Source: Gluconobacter japonicus (lineage in GTDB: Bacteria; Pseudomonadota; Alphaproteobacteria; Acetobacterales; Acetobacteraceae). Taken from it: DNA of 64,000 nt. Numbering within the stretch: position 1 is the stretch's first letter; each line of letters begins with the position of its first letter. The notes below the pieces were generated by a model, which did no database searches, was not told the DNA's origin, and was given only the letters and a program-made list of their open reading frames with translations. Positions 9,008 through 16,588 of the stretch are shown piece by piece. The stretch spans positions 1 through 64,000 of the forward strand of contig NZ_BEWO01000010.1 in the NCBI RefSeq assembly GCF_002723975.1, given 5' to 3'. A program made the translations under genes and the position numbers.

Positions 9008-11035
9008 ATGAGTGCACCAATACTCAAGGGAATGAGTAACAGCCTGGCTCATACGGTGTCTTGTGCCTGTGACTGGTTGATTGGGCAGCAGAAGGGCGAT
9101 GGTCATTGGGTTGGGCCAGTTGAATCCAACGCATCCATGGAGGCAGAGTGGTGCCTCGCTCTCTGGTTTCTTGGTCTGGAAGATCATCCGCTTCGTCCAC
9201 GACTGGGGAATGCGCTTCTGGAAATGCAGCGTGATGATGGGTCCTGGGGGGTTTACCTTGGTGCGCGAAGTGGTGACATCAATGCAACGGTAGAGGCTTA
9301 TGCTGCTTTGCGTTCTCTTGGCTATTCCGCGAACAGCCCTGTGCTTCTCAAGGCCAGTACGTGGATTGCCGAGAAAGGCGGTTTGAAAAATATCCGCGTT
9401 TTTACGCGTTACTGGCTGGCTCTGATTGGCGAATGGCCATGGGAAAAAACACCCAATCTTCCGCCTGAAGTCATCTGGTTTCCGAATAATTTCGTTTTTT
9501 CAATTTATAATTTTGCTCAATGGGCACGCGCAACTCTCGCACCGCTTGCCATTCTGTCTGCACGTCGGCCCAGTCGTCCTTTACGTCCACAAGACCGTCT
9601 GGATGCGTTGTTCCCCGAGGGGCGCGAAAATTTTGATTACACTCTTCCCCAAAAAGACCGGGTGGATCTGTGGTCAAGCTTTTTTAGGACGACTGACAAA
9701 GGGTTGCACTGGCTTCAGTCCAGATTTCTCAAGCGTAATACAGTTCGTGAAGCCGCAATTCGCCACATGCTGGAATGGATCATCCGACATCAGGATGCAG
9801 ATGGCGGCTGGGGCGGTATCCAGCCACCATGGGTGTATGGCCTGATGGCGCTACATGGAGAGGGTTACCCGTTTCATCACCCTGTCCTGGCCAAAGCTCT
9901 GGCGGCTCTCGATGATCCGGGATGGCGTTATGACAGGGGAGAAGCATCCTGGATTCAGGCAACGAATAGTCCTGTCTGGGATACCATGCTGGCTCTGATG
10001 GCCTTGCATGACGCAAATGCACAGGAGCGCTTTACGCCGGAAATGGACAAGGCGTTGGACTGGCTTCTGAACCGACAAGTGCGCGTCAAGGGAGACTGGT
10101 CCATCAAGCTTCCGGATGTCGAACCGGGCGGATGGTCTTTTGAGTATGCCAATGATAGGTACCCGGATACCGATGATACGGCTGTCGCCCTGATTGCACT
10201 GTCATTCTGTCGTCACAAGGAAGAGTGGAAGCGTAAGGGGGTTGATGAGGCGATTGACCGGGCCGTGAACTGGCTGATCGCCATGCAAAGCTCTTGCGGC
10301 GGATGGGGTGCTTTTGACAAGGATAATAACAAGAGCCTGCTCTCCAAAATTCCGTTCTGTGATTTTGGCGAGGCTCTTGATCCGCCGTCTGTTGATGTCA
10401 CCGCCCATATTCTGGAAGCATTTGGTCTTCTGGGCTTGTCGCGTGATCTCCCTGTGGTGCAAAAAGCACTCGCCTATGTTCGGTTGGAGCAGGACCCTCA
10501 AGGCCCGTGGTTTGGCCGATGGGGTGTAAATTACCTGTATGGAACAGGAGCCGTTCTACCTGCTCTTGCAGCCATTGGTGAAGACATGACGCAACCCTAT
10601 ATTACCAAGGCCTGCGACTGGCTGATTTCCTGTCAGCAGGATGATGGTGGTTGGGGAGAGAGCTGTGCGTCATATATGGATATTTCATCCATAGGGCGTG
10701 GAAGTACGACGGCGTCTCAAACGGCCTGGGCCTTGATGGGACTGATCGCTGTGGGCCGTCCTCAGGATTATGAGGCAATTGCCAAGGGATGCCGGTTTCT
10801 GATTGATCGGCAGGAAGCCGACGGAAGCTGGACGGAGCAGGAGTTCACTGGCACCGGCTTTCCGGGCTACGGCGTTGGTCAGACGATCAAGCTGGATGAC
10901 CCGGCGTTGTCAAAGCGTCTGATGCAGGGCGCAGAGCTCTCCCGCGCGTTTATGTTGCGCTATGATATGTATCGCCAGTATTTCCCGATCATGGCGCTTG
11001 CAAGAGCCAATCGTTTACTCGCGCAGGACGTATAG
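9008..11035 (+). CDS. shc: Squalene-hopene cyclase
   Basis: Cyclises squalene to hopene and diplopterol, the first step to hopanoid membrane lipids, and acts at the inner face of the membrane. The roughly 675-residue protein carries the catalytic DTDDTA motif (about residues 387-392), many QW repeats (for example QQDDGGWGES, QEADGSW, DADGGWGG) and the highly conserved FGRWGVNYLYG and GTGFPGYG segments. It closely resembles acetic-acid-bacterial enzymes but appears to lack a poorly conserved N-terminal extension that others have. The start is uncertain: ATG 9008 and ATG 9032 both have purine-rich sites spaced too close, and a GTG at 8993 is also in frame. It is a single gene followed by a strong terminator; no other hopanoid genes are nearby. 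Confidence 0.95.
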   Translation: MSAPILKGMSNSLAHTVSCACDWLIGQQKGDGHWVGPVESNASMEAEWCLALWFLGLEDHPLRPRLGNALLEMQRDDGSWGVYLGARSGDINATVEAYAALRSLGYSANSPVLLKASTWIAEKGGLKNIRVFTRYWLALIGEWPWEKTPNLPPEVIWFPNNFVFSIYNFAQWARATLAPLAILSARRPSRPLRPQDRLDALFPEGRENFDYTLPQKDRVDLWSSFFRTTDKGLHWLQSRFLKRNTVREAAIRHMLEWIIRHQDADGGWGGIQPPWVYGLMALHGEGYPFHHPVLAKALAALDDPGWRYDRGEASWIQATNSPVWDTMLALMALHDANAQERFTPEMDKALDWLLNRQVRVKGDWSIKLPDVEPGGWSFEYANDRYPDTDDTAVALIALSFCRHKEEWKRKGVDEAIDRAVNWLIAMQSSCGGWGAFDKDNNKSLLSKIPFCDFGEALDPPSVDVTAHILEAFGLLGLSRDLPVVQKALAYVRLEQDPQGPWFGRWGVNYLYGTGAVLPALAAIGEDMTQPYITKACDWLISCQQDDGGWGESCASYMDISSIGRGSTTASQTAWALMGLIAVGRPQDYEAIAKGCRFLIDRQEADGSWTEQEFTGTGFPGYGVGQTIKLDDPALSKRLMQGAELSRAFMLRYDMYRQYFPIMALARANRLLAQDV

Positions 11036-11061
11036 GTTTTTAATCTGCGTGAAACAGTATA

Positions 11062-11091
11062 AAAAAACGAGGGCATAAGCCCTCGTTTTTT
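11062..11091 (+). terminator. Rho-independent terminator after shc
   Basis: A 13-bp stem (11062-11074 with 11079-11091), with core CGAGGGC/GCCCTCG, a 4-base loop, an A run on the left and a T run on the right. It can serve both strands, so it may also stop transcription from the minus-strand operon ending at 11163. Confidence 0.9.
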
Positions 11092-11162
11092 ATAGCCTGA
11101 AAGGTAATGGTTCTTGCTGCCGCCATGAGATTATAGGTGCATGTTATGCGAAAGCAATTAAT

Positions 11163-12428
11163 CTAAGGCGCTAGTGAAAGCGCGTTGAAAATATCTTCTT
11201 CCACGGCAGTAAATGAAGAGTATTTTCCCGGTTTTTCTTGCCCGTCTTCAGGAAAACCGTCTGCGATGAACAGATAACCATCCTGAGTTTTTGGATTGAG
11301 CCAGAAGCCTGATCGTAGGCTGTAAGCATCCCCAAGATGTCCTACTATCCCGCCGTGATAATCGTTCCATGGCTTAGTGGGATGACCTGAAGGATCTGTA
11401 GCGCCGCTGAGTTGAATCATGGCCAGACCATAGCTTGCGATGGGGTAAGGGCCTTCTCCATTATGTCCGTCGTACGTCCATGCGGGTTTCAGCATGGTCT
11501 GGAGTGACCTGGAAGAAAGTACGCTTACACCGTCAACTGTGCCGTCACCGAAGACGAATTGTGCCAAACGGTATAGGCCATCAAGTGAAATGTGAAGACC
11601 TCCCTGAGGGGAAAAGATCGTGGCATTTGTACCAATTTTGTAATCAGCAGGTGCCTCGGGGATAAAGCGCCCGATCTTGTCTTTTGTTGCTTCGTATCCG
11701 CGGGCAGTGTGTTGATAAAGCGTGGCTAGCCTCTCGGGATGAGGAAGAAGCGCGGGATCGTATCCCCCATCAATGCCAAGGGGCGTCAAGACATGTTTTT
11801 GCTGGTAAAGATCGAAGCGCTCGCCACTGACCCGTTCGATCATGGTGCCAATCAAGCCGTAACACAGATTGCAGTAGCTGAACCACGTTCCAGGCTGTCG
11901 TCCAGGAAGAAAATGGTATGTTGCCATTCCATTATGGCGTGAGGGATCAAAAAATTCCGAGACAGTATGGTGTGCCGGCATGACGTAATCATCTGCGTCT
12001 GCAATGCTGGCGGTGTGGCTCAACAGCATACGCGGCGTAATGACAACGTTCGGAAAGTCGGGATTACGCAGTGTGAAGCCAAGGTAGCGTGATGCATCGG
12101 CGTCCAGATCGATTTTCCTTTTATCGACCAGTTGCATCATACCAATGGTGGTAACGAATTTCGAAACAGAGGCAATCCGAAATAAAGTATCGGAACGGGC
12201 TGGCGTACTCTTGAGACCATCCTTGCGTGCAAATCCACTGACATATTGATAGGATACAGCTCCCCTATGAATACGTAAGGCTGCGATTGCTGCCAGAGAA
12301 CGATTTTCTCCATGAGCCAGAACCTGAGTCAGTTGCGCATCTGTTGTGGGGGATGGCGCAGCAAAGGCTGTTGCCGTACTTGTTGCAATGAAAAAAGCAC
12401 AGAATGTTTGGAAGACATGTTCTCTCAT
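11163..12428 (-). CDS. Exported serine hydrolase, beta-lactamase class C family
   Basis: A 421-residue secreted or periplasmic hydrolase of the penicillin-recognising SxxK superfamily. A signal peptide ends at about Ala24. The catalytic SVSK is at residues 87-90, the second-motif tyrosine lies in SYCN, and a HxG third motif (GHLGD) is near the C-terminus. Members include D-aminopeptidases, D-esterases and DD-peptidases as well as beta-lactamases, so the substrate is open. Its ATG overlaps the TGA of the D-amino-acid dehydrogenase gene (ATGA), with GAGGG nine bases upstream. Lying last in an operon with a second SxxK hydrolase and a D-amino-acid oxidising enzyme, a role in releasing D-amino acids from peptides or esters is the best inference. 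Confidence 0.85.
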   Translation of the reverse strand: MREHVFQTFCAFFIATSTATAFAAPSPTTDAQLTQVLAHGENRSLAAIAALRIHRGAVSYQYVSGFARKDGLKSTPARSDTLFRIASVSKFVTTIGMMQLVDKRKIDLDADASRYLGFTLRNPDFPNVVITPRMLLSHTASIADADDYVMPAHHTVSEFFDPSRHNGMATYHFLPGRQPGTWFSYCNLCYGLIGTMIERVSGERFDLYQQKHVLTPLGIDGGYDPALLPHPERLATLYQHTARGYEATKDKIGRFIPEAPADYKIGTNATIFSPQGGLHISLDGLYRLAQFVFGDGTVDGVSVLSSRSLQTMLKPAWTYDGHNGEGPYPIASYGLAMIQLSGATDPSGHPTKPWNDYHGGIVGHLGDAYSLRSGFWLNPKTQDGYLFIADGFPEDGQEKPGKYSSFTAVEEDIFNALSLAP

Positions 12429-13645
12429 TTCTGAATTCCCTCAGGATGAGCCTGATCAATGAGTTTGGTAATCCGTGCAGCTGATCCGGCCGCGAGAGTA
12501 AAACCCAAAGCACCATGCCCCACATTGAACAGCAGGTTCTCGTAGCGACTATGCCCAATGATCGGCACGCCGGTTGGAGTGGCTGGGCGAAGACCCGTCC
12601 ATGGAAAGTCCGGAAGGTTGTTGGAATTAAGTCCGGGCAGGGTACGCCTGACAAGATGGCGCAGGGAGGTCAGACGTGTAGGAGTGAGAGATCGGTCCTC
12701 TGCGCCAATATCAACCATTGCCGCAACACGCAGGGTGTCTCCAAGACGTGCATAAACAACGCGATTATCGTAATCTGTGACGCTTATGGAGGGCAGTTTT
12801 TCAGGTGAGGGACGAAGCGTAAGGCTATAGCCTTTGAGGCCGTAAAGAGGGAGGCGTATTCCGAGGGGGACAACGATTTCTCGTGAGTTCAAACCCGCCG
12901 CCAGGACAATTCTGTCCACCGCATAACCGACACCATCCACTGTTAGCATGCAATGCTTGTCTGTTTCCGGCTTGAGTGCAGCTTTGCCCGGTAGGTAACG
13001 GAACTGCGGATTGCTCAGAAGGGATACTTTCAGGGACCTGCAGAAAAGGTAACTGTCCGCCACTTCGTCTTCTGGTGAAAAAATGCCTCCTGCCAGGTCA
13101 GGGGCAAGATGGGCGAATGCCGGCTCAATTTTTGCACAGTCTTCAGGAGAGAGAGCCCGTTCCAGAGTAGGGTTCTGAATAGTCGAGACGGCCTTTTGGA
13201 AAACCTTGTTCTGACGATACAGAACCAGTTTCCCCGCCTGCCGCCAGAAATACCCTTCCAGCCCTTCGGCGCGCCATGTCGCCATTTCAGTTTGGCCTTC
13301 AAGTCCAAGCTGTAAAAGTATTTTTGCATTTTTACGATTGGTTGACCGATTACAGGCTGCAAGAAACGATAGCATCCAGCGCCATTGGGTCGGATCAACA
13401 CGGAGACGAAGTGAAACCGGAGAGCCGGACTTCATGATCCAACCCAGTGCCTGACGAGGGATTCCAGCATCTGCAAGTGGACTCACATAGCGGTAACTGA
13501 GCTGGCCTCCATTAGCGTAGCTCGCACCCAGCCCGACATCCTCGTTCTGTTCGATCAGCGTGACGTTATGGCCTGCCCGGATCAGTGCAAAAGCGGTCGA
13601 AAGGCCAATGACCCCGCCGCCAATCACCGCAATATGCTGTTTCAC
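12425..13645 (-). CDS. dadA: D-amino-acid dehydrogenase (FAD-dependent, DadA type)
   Basis: Oxidises D-amino acids to 2-oxo acids and ammonia, passing electrons to the respiratory chain at the inner membrane. The 406-residue protein begins with an FAD-binding GGGVIG motif at residues 9-14, then an acidic strand end (IEQNEDVGLG) and the DadA-typical SYANGGQLSYRY segment. The C-terminal half has a second FAD contact (PWTGLRPATPTGVPIIG and NVGHGALGFTLA). The GTG start overlaps the preceding stop (GTGA), and its own TGA overlaps the next ATG, so three genes are tightly coupled. It is flanked on both sides by SxxK hydrolases. A different D- or imino-acid substrate is possible. Confidence 0.87.
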   Translation of the reverse strand: MKQHIAVIGGGVIGLSTAFALIRAGHNVTLIEQNEDVGLGASYANGGQLSYRYVSPLADAGIPRQALGWIMKSGSPVSLRLRVDPTQWRWMLSFLAACNRSTNRKNAKILLQLGLEGQTEMATWRAEGLEGYFWRQAGKLVLYRQNKVFQKAVSTIQNPTLERALSPEDCAKIEPAFAHLAPDLAGGIFSPEDEVADSYLFCRSLKVSLLSNPQFRYLPGKAALKPETDKHCMLTVDGVGYAVDRIVLAAGLNSREIVVPLGIRLPLYGLKGYSLTLRPSPEKLPSISVTDYDNRVVYARLGDTLRVAAMVDIGAEDRSLTPTRLTSLRHLVRRTLPGLNSNNLPDFPWTGLRPATPTGVPIIGHSRYENLLFNVGHGALGFTLAAGSAARITKLIDQAHPEGIQK

Positions 13646-15246
13646 TGTGTGGTCTCGCGAGATGAAGAGTTTATTTTGTGGGGATGGAGATCCTGTGCAT
13701 CGAAACTGAAGTCTGAGCCGAGAAGCTTCATTGTCATCCCCGTCACTTTGCCTTCTATATTTCGTTCAAACTGAACATAGGCGTCATCTTCGCCATCCTG
13801 TTCGCGATTGTCCCACCGAACAACAAACAGATCATGAGGCAGCGACCTAAGGGTTCCGCTCAAACCGTCAGCTTTTGAGAAAGTTAGCCGTAAATCATTT
13901 CCATGTTGCGTAACGAAGATCAGACCGCGCCAAGCGTCTTTGTAGTCGCCCAGATAGTCCTGCTGCTGTTGCGTAGTAAGTGTCAAAAATGGGCGAGCAG
14001 ATGAGCCTGGACCGCTTGACGCTGCCAGAGCATCACTTTCAGTATTCGCAGCGTCTTCCTGATGTTTCCAGTAGCTTATCCAATCAGCACTCTGCCCCCT
14101 TGCAATACGGGCGCTGAGTGTTGTGGCCAGAGCATATGTAGCGTTGTGGTCATCGTGATTGGTCAGGATTACAATTGCATTCTTCAGTTCAGGAAGAAAC
14201 GTGACGTAACTGACCATTCCGCCGATAGTGCCAGTGTGCCAAACGCGCTTATGTCCAAAGAAATCTTCCATGAACCAGCCATAGCCGTAGGCACGAAAAT
14301 GCGTTCCGGTTAAAGCGGCCATGTCTGGCAAGGGAAGGAGGGCATGAGGCGCCCACAGAGCATCACGGCTTTCCGTGCTGAAGATACGCTTACCTTCTGG
14401 CGTTTGACCCCCATTAAGATAGATTTGAGCCCATCGCGCCATACCATCTACACTGCACCATATGCCGCCTGCAGGTGCGACAGCAGGCAACTGACGTGCA
14501 GCCTTTGCGGGTAGGGGGGAATGATCCCCTTGGCCTGTAGCAATATCTGCTTCATCTCGATAAGGAGGTGTAGTCTGACAAGCAGACAGGCCTGCAGCAT
14601 CAATCAGCCGGGTCTGAACAGCGTCTTCCCAACTCTGGCTCGTCACACGTTCAACAAGAGCGCCCGCGACAACGTATAATAGGTTATTGTAGGCGTATTC
14701 ACTTCGGAACGGGGCGGTAAAAGGCATATGTTCCAGTCCCGCCAGAACGTCTTTGCGTGTAAACGTACTATGAGAAAATAACATCAGATCACCAGCGCCA
14801 AGTCCCATGCCGCTATGATGCGTGAGAAGATCAGAGACGCGAAAATCACGCGTAATCCATGGGTCCGAGACACGGAATTCCGGCAAATGATCAATGACGC
14901 GATCATCCCATTTCAGCTTGCCAGCATCTACCAGCTGCGCAAGGGCAGTGGCCGTAAATTCTTTGCTGTTAGACCCGATGGCGAACAGGGTGCGCCCATC
15001 CACAGACGCACTTTTAGTGTCTTCTGACCTTTGACCATAACCTCGGCTGAAAACAATTTTTCCATTCTGTACAATAGCCAAGGCAATTCCGGGAACCTTG
15101 AAGGTCGTACGTGTGCGTTCAACAGTCGCGTCGATATCCTGCACTGTCAGTCCGGACGGGAGTTCTGTAGCGTGAATTGAACGCAAGGGAAGAAGAAATA
15201 CTCCGGAGAGAATAACTATCCGATACAGACTGTAGCGTGCCTTCAT
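13642..15246 (-). CDS. Exported SxxK serine hydrolase with C-terminal accessory domain (D-aminopeptidase-like)
   Basis: First gene of the three-gene operon. The ATG at 15246 is chosen over 15258 because GGAG lies 5 bases upstream. A signal peptide (KARYSLYRIVILSGVFLLPL, then a cut near HA) precedes a beta-lactamase-fold domain. It has catalytic SNSK (residues 92-95), the tyrosine motif YNN and a HTG third motif. The last 130 residues form a separate beta-rich domain of the DUF3471 type, as seen in D-aminopeptidase and esterase relatives. The class contains D-aminopeptidases, esterases and lactamases; operon context with dadA favours action on D-amino-acid peptides or amides. Total about 534 residues. 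Confidence 0.83.
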   Translation of the reverse strand: MKARYSLYRIVILSGVFLLPLRSIHATELPSGLTVQDIDATVERTRTTFKVPGIALAIVQNGKIVFSRGYGQRSEDTKSASVDGRTLFAIGSNSKEFTATALAQLVDAGKLKWDDRVIDHLPEFRVSDPWITRDFRVSDLLTHHSGMGLGAGDLMLFSHSTFTRKDVLAGLEHMPFTAPFRSEYAYNNLLYVVAGALVERVTSQSWEDAVQTRLIDAAGLSACQTTPPYRDEADIATGQGDHSPLPAKAARQLPAVAPAGGIWCSVDGMARWAQIYLNGGQTPEGKRIFSTESRDALWAPHALLPLPDMAALTGTHFRAYGYGWFMEDFFGHKRVWHTGTIGGMVSYVTFLPELKNAIVILTNHDDHNATYALATTLSARIARGQSADWISYWKHQEDAANTESDALAASSGPGSSARPFLTLTTQQQQDYLGDYKDAWRGLIFVTQHGNDLRLTFSKADGLSGTLRSLPHDLFVVRWDNREQDGEDDAYVQFERNIEGKVTGMTMKLLGSDFSFDAQDLHPHKINSSSRETTQ

Positions 15247-15463
15247 GGTGGCTCCCATGCTCCCGTCATTGCTATCCGGAATGAATGTTACATCTTATAG
15301 AGCATGAAAAACGCCTGTATGTCTCATGATGAGATATCTGCAAGCGATAACCTTGGGTTATGCAGGGTTATTTTGAGATAAAATCTAAAGTATTAATTTA
15401 CGATAATTTTAAAACTAGGGTTAAATATTAACAAAATTAAATATAATATAATGAATATTTATT

Positions 15464-16360
15464 CTAAATAATTTCGTTTAACTTATTTAAGTCACCATCT
15501 AGTTCATCTTGCATCAAAACGAGAAGGTCACGAGAAATGTGCGACAATGCATAATCTGCACGATATAGAACCGTACATGTAACATTCAGAGAGGGAGAGA
15601 GTGCGCAAGGGCGAGGGAGGCCTGGATGATGCAATACTGTCAGTGCATCTACAATCGCGCAGCCAACGCCGAGGCGGACCAGCTCTGCTGCCATAAAATG
15701 TGTGCGAACCCGTATGGCTGGGGTCATCGTCACGCCAGCTTCGTCTAGTGCAATATCAAGAAGATCAGCCGTTGGATCTTTTTCTGAAAGGCCCAGATAA
15801 CGGTGACGGTCAATATCCGTTAAAGCTACGGGGCCATTTTTCATTTCTTTATCAATAAGAACCAGAGGAATATCGCCAATGTGCTGTGCAGTCAGACCTT
15901 CCCGGGAGTAATGTCCGAAAACAACTCCCAGATCCAAGTCATGATTGAAAATGCGTGATACAATTTCCGATCCGTGTAAGGTGTCGATTGTGACATCCGT
16001 ATCAGGATGGCTGGCGCAATAGCTGCGAACCACGCGGGGGATAAGGCTTAATCCCAGGCTGGGTACGCACCCCACGCGAATGGAATGTCCATCCCGAGCA
16101 TAGCGTAGATTATGAGTGAGGCGGCGCAAATCGGAGAGTTTTCCGAAAATGGCATTAACATGCGGGAGCATGATCTGCGCCTCCCGGGTCGGAACCAATC
16201 TGCCACCTTTTCGCTCAAAGAGTGCAAAACCAAGAGAGTGTTCTGCGTATCGGAGAACCTTGCTGGCTGCAGGTTGTGAAACATGCAGCACTTCTGCTGC
16301 TTTTCGCAGCGATCCAGTTGTCATGATCGCGTAGAAAACTTCGATCTGACGTAATCTCAC
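15464..16360 (-). CDS. LysR-family transcriptional regulator
   Basis: A 298-residue regulator with an N-terminal winged helix-turn-helix (LRKAAEVLHVSQPAASKVLR, residues 17-36) and a periplasmic-binding-protein-like effector domain (about residues 90-290). The GTG at 16360 is chosen because CGGAG lies 10 bases upstream and it starts the family-typical VRLRQIEVF. It is transcribed away from the TonB receptor at 16589, and the minus-strand dadA operon follows it after about 200 bases. LysR proteins usually control a divergent neighbour, so the receptor/ester-hydrolase pair is the most likely target, possibly with the dadA operon. Confidence 0.88.
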   Translation of the reverse strand: MRLRQIEVFYAIMTTGSLRKAAEVLHVSQPAASKVLRYAEHSLGFALFERKGGRLVPTREAQIMLPHVNAIFGKLSDLRRLTHNLRYARDGHSIRVGCVPSLGLSLIPRVVRSYCASHPDTDVTIDTLHGSEIVSRIFNHDLDLGVVFGHYSREGLTAQHIGDIPLVLIDKEMKNGPVALTDIDRHRYLGLSEKDPTADLLDIALDEAGVTMTPAIRVRTHFMAAELVRLGVGCAIVDALTVLHHPGLPRPCALSPSLNVTCTVLYRADYALSHISRDLLVLMQDELDGDLNKLNEII

Positions 16361-16588
16361 GATGCATATTCTCCGAGGTGCTGATAGGCAGGGATATCTC
16401 CCAAAAAGAGAGGAGTACATCCTTCATAGCTCTGTTATGAGATTTTGGAAATATTACGGAGTCAGCCACCATTTGCGCAGCTTCTTCTTAACCTTAGTCT
16501 ATCAGTTCCCAAAAAAAATCACCGTAGACGCATATTATATCGAACCCGTAACGTGAATTTAGGTGTGATATTTCGAGGAGTACAAGTG
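16361..16588. promoter_or_regulatory. Divergent promoter region, LysR / TonB receptor
   Basis: A 228-base spacer between divergent starts, where a LysR regulator would bind. No clear T-N11-A palindrome was pinned down by eye. The receptor frame stays open back to 16445 but without a ribosome binding site, so that stretch is taken as leader. Confidence 0.5.
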
